In this document: positions 14,966-25,449 of the stretch, one piece after another | Position numbering within the stretch: the stretch's first letter is position 1 | How the letters are laid out: each line of letters starts with the position of its first letter | Assembly: GCF_032854445.1 (NCBI RefSeq) | Contig: NC_088305.1 | Location: forward strand, 2,735,001 to 2,799,000 | Length of the DNA: 64,000 nucleotides | Direction: 5' to 3' | DNA from: Liolophura sinensis | Taxonomy: Eukaryota; Mollusca; Polyplacophora; Chitonida; Chitonidae | Made by a program: the position numbers and the translations under genes | Notes under the pieces: generated by a model | What the model was told of the DNA's origin: nothing | What the model saw: only the letters and a program-made list of their open reading frames with translations | Databases searched by the model: none

Positions 14966-15312
14966 GAATGGTGTTTTACCCCACAGTAAAAAATATTATA
15001 CTGATATTACTGCGGCCAACATCACGGCGAGAGGAAACAGGACAGAGCTAGGGGCGGGCTACATTACGGTGGGAGGAAACCGGGCAGAGCCTGGGGGTAA
15101 GGCGGGGTGGGGGCTGGCCAGCATTGTGGTGGGAGAAAGCCGCACAGGGCCTGGGCGAAATCCAGGACCATCCGCACGTTGATGTAGACCTTCCCAGGTA
15201 TGGTCGCAGGGGAAATCGGCATGAGCTGGACTTGAACTAACAGCGACCGCATTGGTGAGAGGTTCTGGGTCTTTGCGCCGCGTTGTCAGACCAAACACCT
15301 CGGCCACGCATC
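14966..15312 (-). mobile_element. SINE family A with internal segment triplicated
   Basis: On the plus strand the reverse complement of the body is seen three times: ACATCACGGCGAGAGGAAAC (about 15020), ACATTACGGTGGGAGGAAAC (about 15061) and AGCATTGTGGTGGGAGAAAG (about 15120). Each is followed by a GGGCAGAGCC-like block. After this come the middle part and the head side (GACTTGAACTAACAGCGACC, GCATTGGTGAGAGG). The extra copies of an ~50-bp segment are unusual among the family members here. Confidence 0.8.
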
Positions 15313-15602
15313 GTGAGATTTAAATGACCAGTTTATTGAAGACTACTTCACATACACGACAACGCTTGTCAGGTAGCAACTGTATTAGTGACTTTTTTCA
15401 GCTAAAATGCTATATTTTCAGCGAACATAACTTGGTGAGCATAAAAATTATTTCATTCATGTCAGAGCCGTACACTTAAAATAAAAAACTAACTATTAAA
15501 TTAACAGAATACTGTGCTATCTGTGTGATGCTAGACTACATTATGTTATTTGCTACAAAGTATTATCTTTTATGTGACAGAACTGTACTGTTATTCCAAC
15601 GG

Positions 15603-15790
15603 GACACTTTTGTTGCTACACCTCAGGTATTGTTGGTACACCCCGTGTACTGTTGCTAAAGCTCGGCTATTGTTGCTACAACTCGGGTATTGTTGCTACA
15701 CATCGGATATTGTTGCTACAACTCGGGTATTGTTGCTACACATCGGATATTGTTGCTACAACTCGGGTATTGTTGCTACATCTCCGGTAT
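15603..15790. repeat. 20-bp minisatellite (about 9 copies)
   Basis: Units read TATTGTTGCTACAACTCGGG, alternating with TATTGTTGCTACACATCGGA in the centre, giving a 40-bp higher-order period. Confidence 0.92.
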
Positions 15791-15810
15791 TACATTATCC
15801 ATAACAGCAG

Positions 15811-16174
15811 ACCGGCCCGGATAGCACAGTTGGTAGAACGTCGCTTCGGGACCGGTAGATCCAGGATCAATCCTTGGTCGAGTCACACCTAAGACTTTAA
15901 AAGAGGAAGTTGTAACTTCCTCGCTTGGCGTTCAGCATGAAGGGGATAGTGCAACGACTGGTTGACCCGTATCAGTATAATGGCTCGGGCGGGGCGGCTT
16001 ACTTGCCTTCGGTAAGTCGTCTCAGTGATGCAGCACTAAATAAAAGAGCGGTGGAAATCCGTCCTGCAACAAGGAGGCACATTACACGTGCATGCACCCT
16101 AATGATTCCTTCGTCGTCATATGACTGAAAAATTGTTGAGTACGACGTTAAACCCCAAGCACTCACTCACTCAC
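15811..16174 (+). mobile_element. SINE family B, full length with target-site duplication
   Basis: The tRNA-like head (GGATAGCACAGTTGGTAGAA as box A; AGGATCAATCC as box B) is followed by the family body (GAGGAAGTTGTAACTTCCTC, GGCGTTCAGCATGAAGGGGA, CTTACTTGCCTTCGGTAAG). It ends CATATGACTGAAAAATTGTT, then ACTCACTCACTCACTC. A perfect 12-bp direct repeat TCCATAACAGCA flanks it (15798-15809 and 16175-16186), showing insertion by target-primed reverse transcription. It sits just beyond the 20-bp array. Confidence 0.93.
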
Positions 16175-16205
16175 TCCATAACAGCATTAGGCTACAATAA
16201 CATAA

Positions 16206-16420
16206 TGTATTCTATTTATTTGATTGGTGTTTTACACCGTACGACAGAAAACAGGGCAGAACTCGTGAGAAATCCGTGGCTTGCTGGAAGACTCTCCCAC
16301 GTTCAGCGGCAGAAACCAGCATGCGCTGGACTTGAAATCACAGCGACCACATTAGTGAGAGGCTCCTGGGTGGTTGTGCCACGCTGGACTTGTTAACCGC
16401 CTCGGCCATTGAGGCCCCCT
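16206..16420 (-). mobile_element. SINE family A, diverged copy
   Basis: The plus strand shows the reversed tail (TTTATTTGATTGGTGTTTTAC), then AACAGGGCAGAACTCG, GCTGGAAGACTCTCCCACG, ATGCGCTGGACTTGAAATCA and the head-side CTCGGCCATTGAGG. A central segment has been lost. Confidence 0.8.
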
Positions 16421-17230
16421 AATGTATTCTACCATCACATCGAAAACATATTATGTTAAATTAAAAAAAAATACACTCACAGGGAACAGAAGGAACTGCA
16501 CTTTACACGTTGTCATTTTGTACTCTTTTTTTGTCACAGAATCTCTGTTTATACCTGTACATGCGCATTGAGCTGTGTAAGTTACTTTACATTATACTCA
16601 TCCATTAACATGTTGGATATCTCTGAACAAAGCAGAGTATTTGACTTTAGTTCAGTACTATATCTGAAATAATACAAATAAAAGTGTTCGATGTATTCCG
16701 CCGGGTTCCAAGGGGCTGTCAGTTCGTCAAAGGTCGGGAGTTGAGTTAAGCTCTGACCATGTTACCCTGGTAACCAGATGGCCACATCCGGTAATGAACT
16801 AGTATTCTGGTCGGATTTTCTCAAAACCACCGCTAAATACCTATGAGATAAACTTTTATTGCTGCATTTGAGCTCTCCCATGGACCCCTCTGTCTGTGTC
16901 AGGTGATAATCATGCAGCTCCGCATCAAAAGGTTCAACGATTCGAAACCAACTAAGACTTTTGTTTTTTTGCACCTTTGTGTCAGGAGGTTGTCAGACAC
17001 GATGCAGTGGTTTTATTCAGGGCTCCAAATTCTCTGATTTTCTCTATCCATAAACCTGACAGCCGTCGTATTGGTGAAATAAACACCAGTCAAATACGAA
17101 CACAGATATTTTCCTAAAATATTTGTGGATACCTTCATAGTCTACCTTCATAATTTTGTATATACGAACATGAAAATTATCCACAAAAATCACTTACCCC
17201 ACTTATCTTGCGAATTTCCTTAAATAAATG
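16421..17230. other. intergenic; no gene recognised
   Basis: AT-rich with short frames only. I see nothing else. Confidence 0.5.
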
Positions 17231-17232
17231 CT

Positions 17233-17322
<90 letters not shown>
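17231..17322. repeat. (AT)n microsatellite
   Basis: About 90 bp of AT/TA dinucleotide with one phase slip near 17256. Confidence 0.98.
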
Positions 17323-17325
<3 letters not shown>

Positions 17326-20300
17326 CCAAAGTTCAGATGAATTGATTTGTACGTACGGCGTGCCGTAATGCGACGACTCCAATACTGTACGCTGTTTTAA
17401 GTGCTTTCCGGGAAATATCAAAATCACACGTCTACATAATTACTGTGCCCTCTGGGAAGGGTGAGAATAAACGCCAAAACAACTAGCAGAGTCATATCAC
17501 GTGAGATGTTGTATTTCGTCTTATCTGCTAGATTGTGAGCCGATTTGATCAGGCGGGTCACGTGGTAGCCTTAATCAAACCTCCATTTGATATGGGGATT
17601 GGGTTTTGTGGAAATCGTCTTTGGAAATGAACACTTGATGGAAAGGCAGTCGGGTAGAGCCGGGCGTATGTAACAATTCAGACGATTGCCTCCCAATGGT
17701 AGATTGATGGGCATGCTAAGCATGGACTCGTTAACCTGCTCTGGATAAGAGCAGACTTATCTGACTGGGTTTATGGTCCGTTTACGATCATCTACATACC
17801 CAAATCAAGTTTTGGGTTTTTTTTTTTTGTTGATTTCCTATCCTGCCATGTTTTGCAAATCTTGGGGGAAATTAAACCAATTTATTTCCATGAAACCTTT
17901 ATCTTTGTGGGAATGTTTTTGAAATTAAAGAAAGTGTATAAAACAACAAGTATTGTGCTAAACCAAGTCATGGTAGCTAGTGGCTAATTTCTAAGATCCC
18001 TATTCAGATAAAGTTTTGGGTTTTTAATGGGAAACTGCCTTCAGTCGAAGACAAATCTGTTTTTTATCATGTTGGTTGAATCACGAGAACTATATGTATG
18101 CGCGGAATGTACATATTCATAGCGGGGATCCGCCTTTTGTTGCCGTTAAATCTTGCCATTCTACAAGCCTTTGAAACTTTAGAAACTCATCAAAAATGGA
18201 TTTGCTTTCTACAGAAGGCGGCTTTTTTATGAATGCAACAACTGTTTGTTCTTCAACGTTACAGAAACTGTGTTTACTGCAGAGAAAGTTGATTAGCAAT
18301 CATGAGCCCCTACCGGTGATTATCTACTGTTTTATTACGTTCTTCTTCAGGACAAGCAATGCGGTGCTCAACAGGATAGCCAGCTCGCATCAAGCTCTAA
18401 AGCTCCGGCCAAGTGTGCAGAGTATTGATCGAGATGCTGACCGGAAAAAATAGTTTTACTACTTTATGGAAGATTAAAAAAACGCAACATTTAAAGGCAA
18501 AGTAAACACCAGGACGAAGTGTACATTGGTTGAAAGACCAGGAAAGTAGTTCGATTAGTTTAGAATTTTTCCAAATGGTTTGGAAACACCAAGTTCACCA
18601 TCAGAGGGTATCAGTGACGTCACATCCTTAGTTTTGCTTGTGAAGTTTTGACCAATCAACGGCAAACTGAGCAGTTGACTTTCAAAGCAGCGTATGAATG
18701 CAGTCGTGTTTTGTTGTTGCGTGACGTAGATGTAGGAATGTATAGGATTTGTAAAGTCAAAAGTAATATCTAAAACGGTGTGAAATAGCACGCTTCTCAC
18801 TGTGTGAAATAAATACCGATATTTCACCTACATATTAATCATAAAAACAAATCGAACTCGTACGCTAGTTTAAATCCTTTTATTTGCAAAAATAAAAAAT
18901 CAACAGGGCGCATTTTTCGTGGAGGTAAACGTACAAGCCGGTATGTTGCGTGACACATTCGATGTTGTTTGAAAGGTCATCTCTATTTAATAAGTATATT
19001 TACACACAGCCCGCTATTCACAAAGGAGTAGAATAATTTGTAAAAACCTTACACGACGTCACTGGTCGCAATATGGTCAGAAAAGGCCATCGTAGGATTC
19101 AAAGTTTCAAATGCATGTTACTAAGTTGAAAAAATCCTAAAAAAATAAAAAGTAAATCCAAATACTTTTCTGAACAGTGTCAATGGTCTTTCATCTAACA
19201 TATGCACTTTACATTAGTGTTTTTTTTGCGTTTAATCAATGTGTAGCTGATAACGCCATAGTCACGTTTTATTCGGGATTGGCGGGTGCGGGCGGTATAT
19301 GGGTCAAGTCGTTAGAAGCGCCTGCCTTTCAATCATTAGGACACACAGGTACGGGTTTTTACCAACTTAGACACGGAATTTGTATCTTTTCTTGATCTCA
19401 CTACTTGTCACTACCTTTATATAAGCAAATAGTTTCTGTCTGCATCTTTAAATGTCATCCCACAGGTCTCTTTTTTGGACATTTTTTTTTATTTGTGCTT
19501 GCATGGAGTTGAACGAACAAATGTTAAAGTTTTTTTACTAACCGACTGAGTGATTATGGTGTCATGCCATGTCAAAATATGAATCATACAAATTGTAGTT
19601 GAGTTTTATTAAAAGCTAAAACCAGTCATTGTTTTTTTTGTTTTTTGGAGTGTTTTTGTTTTGTAATAAATTGGAGAAAACGATTGCTTGCCGTGGGGTT
19701 ATTTTTTAAATTTTATATTGATCACCACGGAAATTTCGTGGTTCTTTGATTGTTCTGTTACAAGCTTGGCCAATCAAGGTCAACGTTTTCAAATCTGAAA
19801 GCACACAATCTAATTCCCTATCCCGCAGTTCCATTTACCCGTGAAATTACTGAAGGCTTAACATACTGCCTAAGATAAATTCTTTAAATTAGAACGTAGC
19901 CAATGATGATTTCATTCCCATTATTGAATTATCTTAAGATGAATCAATCATTGGCAATTTCTTATCAAATTGAGCATTGGATTCCCAGTTCCGCTGCAGA
20001 TATTGGGCTGACAGCCTTTACTATACATCCGCGATGGTTTTCAACAGGAAGACTCTTTAGATACGATTATTAATCGAAGACTAACCGTTCGCACAAAACC
20101 GAGACGTTTTATTTATTCTCTAGAGTCATGACATTTTTGAAAATTCCTTTTTTAACGGAGGTTTAAGTTAGTCGTTTAAAAAACAAATAGGCTTGTTTGT
20201 GCATAAAAATGTGTTTTGTGTTTTCCAAATGTACATTCACATGTAGCTAACTCCATGCAGGACTTCTCTCTGATGAAAATCGTTCCAAAAACCATACGCC

Positions 20301-21535
20301 TATATGCTTTTGTATATATAGTACATGCTCTCAAGGTAAATAGAAAAATAGCGTTGTACTCCGCTACATCTACACTTACATCTGTAGAACCGGTAAAGAA
20401 GTATTCTAGTTGCACAGATCGTAATCTCGTAATATTGGGAACCTCTGGGGTTATTTAGTCTTGACTGCGTAATTTAGGGCAACTAACTCTTGACCAATCA
20501 AATCGCGCATTTCAGCTTAGTTTCCGATGGTTCTAATACGTATCACCATGTTTGTTAACTAATGCGGGATGCGGTGCTATCTCCCAAGTTCTGATCCATT
20601 TTAAACTCTCAGACGCTCTTTATTTGACACTTAGATGAGAACGGTGAAAAAAGACGTCCATAAATATATACAAACATGAATATTTTCTACCAGAAAATTG
20701 TCCACGTTACAATTCTGTTGCAATTTTTTTTTCGGCGGCTGTCCAATGAAATATTCCTTTAAAGGCAACACATGCGTTAAACATTAATCAACCAAAATGT
20801 TTTAATCTATTCTCAACAAAGCGATTAAAGTCAAACACAGTTAAAACATAAAGCAAGGTTCACCAGACGGACAAACCAATTTTTTGGATTTAAGAAGCGA
20901 GTTAAATGCATTCAAACATTTGAATTCTGCCGTGAGCTTTCTGGACAACATTGCCAGTCACAGGGTACTCTAACATGATTAATATATAGACTTAATCGAA
21001 GAGGAACCACCCCATCATGCAATTTTATGACCCAAATGGGTAAGATTTTTTAACCTCGTGACACCATCATGATAAAAGACCCACTGGTGCATATCATTAA
21101 TATGTATGAGGACACGGGATCCCTGGCGTCAAAACGTGGCTGGAATTGACATTAGATTCTGTTTCTGCTCTCTGTGACTGCCGCGTTCAACAGTGTTAGA
21201 AGGTAGATCACGTGACATTCCCTTTGGAGCCTCATTTTCGCTTCGTTGTATTCTTTTTTGTGTGAAATCTGAATACCCACTGATGACTCCACTTACGTTG
21301 GCCGCACAGGTAGCCGAGTCGGAAATGTGTGCACATATATGCAAATACCAATTTCCCACTGAAGATAAGGTACATCGTTTCGTTAACTGTACAAGTTGTG
21401 CGAACCATTTGATGGTAAAAAAAGATAAATCTTCTGCCAACAGCAACAAAAAATAACGGTAAATAAAGTCGACTGGCTGACCTTTAATTTTAACTCGGAT
21501 CACTGGTAAACTTCTTCAGGATTCGTTACAGGGCT
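17323..21535. other. intergenic; no gene recognised
   Basis: 4.2 kb of AT-rich DNA with many A- and T-runs. Frames of 60-124 codons (for example 21129-21503 minus, overlapped by 21193-21456 plus) show no domain. No SINE copies are seen, which is unusual for this window. Confidence 0.5.
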
Positions 21536-21690
21536 TTTACATGAACAGTTAGGATAAAACCCCAACTAAGGTAAATTGACAAGGGGTCGTATTTCACCGG
21601 ATACGTGTGACTATTTCTCAGCTATCACATTGTCGTCGCTGCTTTGGTTTTTCTCTCTGTACTGTACGTCTGAACTACATATCTTATTTC
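21536..21690. repeat. dispersed repeat family E
   Basis: Contains ACATGAACAGTTAGGATAAA, AACTAAGGTAAATTGACAAG, the TTTCACCGG block and ATCACATTGTCGTCGCTGCT. Further copies with the same order of blocks, often with CTTAAGCCATGGTGCTAGGGG upstream, lie at 38.53-38.69, 39.40-39.56 (reversed), 42.41-42.58 (reversed), 43.91-44.05, 44.27-44.34, 44.67-44.72, 51.44-51.64 (reversed), 52.68-52.87 (reversed) and 59.16-59.35 kb. It has no coding capacity and its class is unknown. Confidence 0.65.
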
Positions 21691-21839
21691 TGCTTAATTC
21701 ACGAACACACGCCTTCGTTCAGGAAGTTATATCTATAGGTATAAGATAGACTAGGTCATCTGATGTACAGATATACACAGAATTTTAGTAGAGAGTAAAC
21801 CCACAGTAAGGCCATGCAGTATGTAGTTAGCAAATGGGT

Positions 21840-22290
21840 GACGGCGTGGTGACGTCAAGCGCCAGGCGCGCAAACTGACCAATGAGCGCACCTCCTTCAG
21901 CTCCTTCGCGACCAAACGGTCACCCATGGGTGACCACGCGGTCTTGGCGCGAGCGAGGCGCGTGACGTCACGCGCAAGGCGCCCTCAGAGCTAAATTCCA
22001 TTGAGGGCCCCGCTGTGCAACCCATGAGAGAGGAACCTGACGAATCCATGAGCGAACGGACCCATGGGTGACCACATGGTCTTGGCGCCTAAAGTTTGTT
22101 GATGTCCGCGCTATGCAACCCATGAGCGAGGCGTGTAATACATGACGGACAAATGAGTGACATGGGTGTGAAAACGTCGGTTTGTAAAGTTGGGTTGAGC
22201 AGATCCTTAAGCTCCATTTCACGCCAAAACTGACCAATGGGTGACCGTGCACTTTTGGCGCCTGAATTTTGTTGACGTCCGCGCTAACGG
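21840..22290. promoter_or_regulatory. left arm: CpG-rich repeats with CRE octamers, CCAAT motifs and inverted partner at 29.5 kb
   Basis: The base composition changes abruptly to GC/CpG-rich. Two perfect TGACGTCA octamers (21850-21857, 21963-21970) and further GACGTC sites are seen. So are CCAAT in ACTGACCAATGAGCG and ACTGACCAATGGGTG, and three repeats of CCCATGGGTGACCA or a variant followed by TTGGCGC. The last repeat (22210-22290) matches the reverse complement of 29459-29536: CGCCAAAACTGACCAATGGG against CGCCAAAACTGACCATTGGG, then TTTTGGCGCCTGAATTT in both. A TATA-like GATAAATAG follows at about 22291. It could be a promoter, or the terminal arm of the mobile element. Confidence 0.6.
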
Positions 22291-22371
22291 GATAAATAGA
22301 AGGTGGAGAGTGAGGGAGGAATGTGTCGCTATTGGAAGGCTTAACAAGTACTTCCCTCGTCAAAACCCATC

Positions 22372-22803
22372 ATGGCTTTAAGGAGGAGGAGGATGAGGAG
22401 GAGGAGGAGGAGGAGGAGGAGGAGGAGGAGGAGAGGCTTCGGCGAAGGGAGAGTTAACGTGCCGAACGTGCGCCAGGCACTTTTCCAGACGGAGCAATTC
22501 CGAGCAAACGCAGCACGCCGAGGAGGGAGGAGCGAGCTTGACGTGAGTTTACTTGCAGAATGTGCGCCAGGCTCTTTTCTAGGCGGGACACCTGGCTGCC
22601 GCATGAGCGGACGTACCACGCGGAGGAGGGAGGAGCTAGGTTCACGTGCCCGACGTGCACCCGAACGTTTTCCCGTCGGACACATTTGGTCCGGCACCAG
22701 CAGGTGCGTGGGGAAAAAAAAACGTACCCATGCGAAGGGTGTAACAAGACGTTTTACCGGTTGTGGGATTGGCGAGTGCATCAACGTGCTGAACACGGCA
22801 GGG
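22372..22803 (+). pseudogene. C2H2 zinc-finger protein exon, frameshifted
   Basis: Four C2H2-type units lie in tandem, in two frames. Unit 1 (from about 22458) begins LTCRTCARHFSRRS, but its His end is shortened. A frame change near 22540 leads to unit 2 (TCRMCARLFSRR with both His), unit 3 (FTCPTCTRTFSRRTHLVRH, last His replaced by Arg) and unit 4 (YPCEGCNKTF, complete). A strong-context ATG (A at -3, G at +4) at 22372 precedes a (GGA)n run. That ATG, the acidic reading of the run and unit 1 are in three different frames. The end CAGG|GTAAGT at about 22803 is a good splice donor, so a downstream exon may once have existed. Such fingers usually bind DNA. The exon lies directly inside the left arm, whose TATA-like and CRE motifs could drive it. 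Finger identity is clear, but intactness is unlikely. Confidence 0.7.
22377..22434. repeat. (GGA)n microsatellite in the zinc-finger 5' region
   Basis: About 58 bp of GGA/GAG triplets with one GGATGA interruption. Depending on frame it encodes poly-Arg, poly-Glu or poly-Gly. Confidence 0.95.
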
Positions 22804-22829
22804 TAAGTCACACACAACACACGCACTAG

Positions 22830-23940
22830 TATCGTATAGTATAGTATCGTACAGTATAACTATAGTAGAGTATAACTATAATATTGTATAGCTATAATAT
22901 AGTAAAACTACAGTAGGGTAATAGTACGGTCGCATAGTAAGGTGACTTGGTGTAAAGGTGTGGGGCGTGTGATGACGCGACACCCCACGCACAGTGTCAG
23001 CCAGGATGGTGAACATGACAGGGTAAGTCTATGGTAAAAAAAAAAACACTGTGGTAAAAAAGCCGAACGTTTCAGCACTGCGTCAGACACCGCAGTGCTT
23101 TTTATAAGTCACAAATGGCCTTATACGATCGTCTTATTTATGTTCTTCTCTAGACCTGAAGGCCGTCGACTAAAACCGTCATATTTATCATAGGATGCAG
23201 TGTAAACACATGCCCTATTTCGTACTATGAATAGTCCAATTTTCGATACTTGAGATTCACTGGTGAACTGCTTTCGAAGTGGCACATCGAGTGTTAGATA
23301 ACCGTATGCTTCCAAGTTATAAGCTTATTTTTTACATGTATGTTGCCTAACACGTTTCTGTGGCCTTATTCTTTGGTGCCTTTTTATGTAAAATGGAATA
23401 AAAAAATAATTATTGGATATCACAGATTGCGCTGTATGGCTAATCTAAACCCACAGATTTTATAGGCTGTGTTGAACTTGTTCTGTTTTGTTCATTTTAC
23501 TTGGGGAAATCGCTATTGATGACAATTAAACGGTTAATCATGTTTTAAAAATGTAAACAAATTAGAGCTTGACAGTGTGGGAGACGATAGCTCTCGAGTT
23601 TTCGCCGAACTCTGTGACATTCTCGCCAGCTTGTCAGGCCTACAGTTCGGTTCGTCGCTTCTCGATGCCCTAATGTTCGCTAGGTAATCGCCCGCCGCTG
23701 TTCGCTTCTGCACATACATGAAAAGGTATGACTGCCGATACCAACACATAACTGTGTGAAATTATAAGCTATTCTATTAGAAGATCCAGACGCTAGAGAT
23801 CACGTGATTTCCCTGGTTGCAAACAGGGTGAGTGAAGAAATTCGTCCCGCAAAATATTACATAGGAAAATGCATGTGGTCAAATCGATGTCACCAATAGT
23901 GTATTCGTTGGATTTGTGTAACAATAAATACAAAGAACGT
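22830..23940. other. spacer with TATAGTA-rich tract and a strong hairpin
   Basis: 22.83-22.93 kb is a low-complexity TATAGTA/ATAACTATA tract. GACAGGGTAAGTC at 23.02 kb resembles the exon end at 22.80 kb. A 9-bp perfect stem with T tract lies at 23074-23103. No gene is recognised between 23.1 and 23.94 kb. Confidence 0.5.
23074..23103 (+). other. perfect 9-bp stem-loop followed by T tract
   Basis: AGCACTGCG, an 8-nt loop TCAGACAC, then CGCAGTGCT and TTTT. The shape is that of an intrinsic terminator or a 3'-end stem-loop, but it is not the histone consensus. Function unknown. Confidence 0.4.
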
Positions 23941-23944
23941 TATC

Positions 23945-24312
23945 ACAGCCCACTGGCTGGTGGGGTGATGAAAAAACGGGGGCTGGGCCCCAAACTGGTG
24001 GTCCACCCAATCGAACACCATTAAGTTGTTATCGTATGTTGTGCACGACGTGTCCAACGTATGTACAAAAGCGTCTATGGGACGACCTCGAGTCCGCTGG
24101 GTTAAGTATTACACGCAACATTGTCCACACACGGCAGCGTCCAGACTCTGCAGCCGCCGGGTCTGGGCACATGTCCATGAAGATGGCTTCCCAGTGTTGT
24201 CCGGTTCGGAGGGATGTGTCTGTGTTGATAACGCAGGTCCAGGGTGTGTTGGTCACTTGGTGAGGGAGGTAGTCACCTGTAGCCCTCGTGGCAATTGCAC
24301 CGTGTAAATGTT
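23945..24312 (-). pseudogene. adenain-type cysteine protease fragment (Polinton/adinto-like)
   Basis: The family is the capsid-maturation protease of Polintons and adenovirus-like elements, related to the Ulp1/adenain fold. The first part reads GDYLPHQV and then CVINTDTSLRTGQHWEAIF. The His of GQHW (codon 24194-24196) matches the family's catalytic His region. A shift to another frame then gives LQSLDAAVCGQCC, where the first Cys (codon 24127-24129) is the likely nucleophile, followed by a VFDWVDHQF tail. The piece between His and Cys that normally holds the acidic residue looks deleted or scrambled. There is a stop at 24109-24111 and the N-terminus is missing. It lies directly downstream of the capsid-like gene, as expected for such elements. 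It is a dead copy. Confidence 0.72.
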
Positions 24313-24319
24313 GTTTTTT

Positions 24320-24876
24320 TTAACTGGCCAACTCACAGAGCGCGCTTCGACTTTTGTCTATTTCTATGATATTGTTGAATTCGGCGTAGCACACCACGTT
24401 AATGCTTTCCGGCAGTGGTTTGGCAAACCGCATCTCTAGGCGCAAATCACGTTTCTGGACCAGGTTCAGTTGGTGATGGTCGTGGAGGTTGGGGGTCAAG
24501 TCGAAACAAAACAGCGTGTTGCCTTTGGCGAACGTGGTGCGAAGGATGGCGTTCACCTCGTCGTGAAACCCTTTCCCCGTGTTGGTAAAGAGGTTCATGT
24601 ACTTTCTGACGAGATCTACAATCCCGGTCTCAATATAATGTGTCAGTGGCTTGGCAGGAATTTGACGTCCGCTGACATGCAAGGCGACGAAGTTTGTGTA
24701 CAAGTGCTGGAAATAGAACGGGTTTTCCTGCCCCATGAGCCAATCGTGCGGTAAATTCATAAGTTGCTTCAGACGCGGGCTAAAACTGAGCCCCACTTTT
24801 TTCTGAAACCGCAGGCTGTATTTCCGTTGCACATCATCGAAACTGAACATTAATTCACCGGCGTGTGCGGATCCTC
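24320..24876 (-). pseudogene. F54H12.2-type capsid-like protein, C-terminal half
   Basis: The frame runs through GRQIPAKPLTHYIETG, GKGFHDEVNAILR, CFDLTPNL and the closing block VVCYAEFNNIIEID. This is the C-terminal pattern of the 'uncharacterized protein F54H12.2-like' family, common in invertebrate genomes. I understand these as jelly-roll capsid-type proteins of Polinton/adinto-like elements; the exact capsid role is from memory and not verified. About 185 codons remain of a family usually twice that size or more. The apparent N-terminal MSDLTLIF is not native: it is read from the inserted peptide-gene copy in another frame, and the breakpoint lies near 24880. No stops interrupt the retained part, so the truncation may be fairly recent. 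Confidence 0.72.
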
Positions 24877-24884
24877 TTTGGAGT

Positions 24885-25127
24885 CTAAATATAAGGGTCA
24901 AGTCCGACATTCATATACCATTCGTAGTTCGTAAAGGGCGTTCCAAGTCGATAATCGCAAGATCCATTTCCACAACAACGTTTAACACTAACTCCCGAAG
25001 ACAAAGGTATGTAAGAAATTATATAGATAAGAAATAAAGCCGGTAACACACAAGAGAGAAGCGGTCATCAGTTTTCAATGATGCCGGGCAGACAATGAAT
25101 ATTCCAGGCATGAATTCCATATCAAAG
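24885..25127 (-). pseudogene. truncated copy of cysteine-rich peptide unit, inserted in the viral-type locus
   Basis: About 97% identical to 34609-34848 (I count about seven differences in 232 aligned bases). In the same frame it reads a hydrophobic leader, then VSVKRCCGNGSCDYRLGTPF, and stops at 24885-24887 after GLDPYI, so it lacks the C-terminal Cys cluster. There is no in-frame ATG. The nearby ATG of ATGACCGCTTCTCTC (25066-25068) is one frame off. It lies between the small membrane gene and the capsid-like gene, both on the same strand. Upstream sequence to about 25165 also resembles the 61.8 kb copy, so the inserted block is larger than the frame. Confidence 0.6.
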
Positions 25128-25194
25128 TTCAAATTCGTAGTCCGTGAATGAGTTCCTGTCAAATAACAGTTAAACATACTACACTTCGTCTTGC

Positions 25195-25398
25195 CGCACA
25201 TTGGTTTCCCGGACCATAACAGAGGAGCGTCTTATTCAATTGCTCTTGTAGATATTGAATAGCCGACTGGTCATGGAGGAGTTGCACGCTGAGTTCCGTG
25301 GCTAATCCACCCACTAAAACTCCGATGTACAAGAAAACTCCGAGCACGGCTGCCACGGTGCCTTTATTCTCGCGCATGCCTTGTACCCACTGATCCAT
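25195..25398 (-). CDS. small one-helix membrane protein, 3' end replaced
   Basis: ATG at 25398 begins MDQWVQGMRENKGTVAAVLG. One hydrophobic segment (about residues 14-34, GVFLYIGVLVGGLA) is followed by a helix-prone stretch (QSAIQYLQEQLNKTLL). Small single-span proteins are frequent in Polinton-like gene strings, but I do not recognise this one. It lies 50 bp after the integrase tail and before the capsid-like gene, on the same strand. Its last codons (from about 25195) run into the inserted peptide-gene block, so the natural C-terminus is probably lost. Coding status is inferred from position, composition and the absence of stops. Confidence 0.4.
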
Positions 25399-25449
25399 CC
25401 CTAGAGGTAGGTCGATAGGGAGTGACAGTCACCCCCGTCATCCTCGGGG

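Noticed and set aside
22538-22556. A 16-nt 'intron' (GTGAGT … TTGCAG) whose removal would rejoin zinc-finger frames
   Set aside because: Far shorter than any spliceable animal intron, and it would remove the first Cys of finger 2. A frameshift is simpler.
22372-22826. Overlapping 131-161 codon minus-strand frames
   Set aside because: Shadows of the GC-rich zinc-finger exon and the (GGA)n run (poly-Leu).
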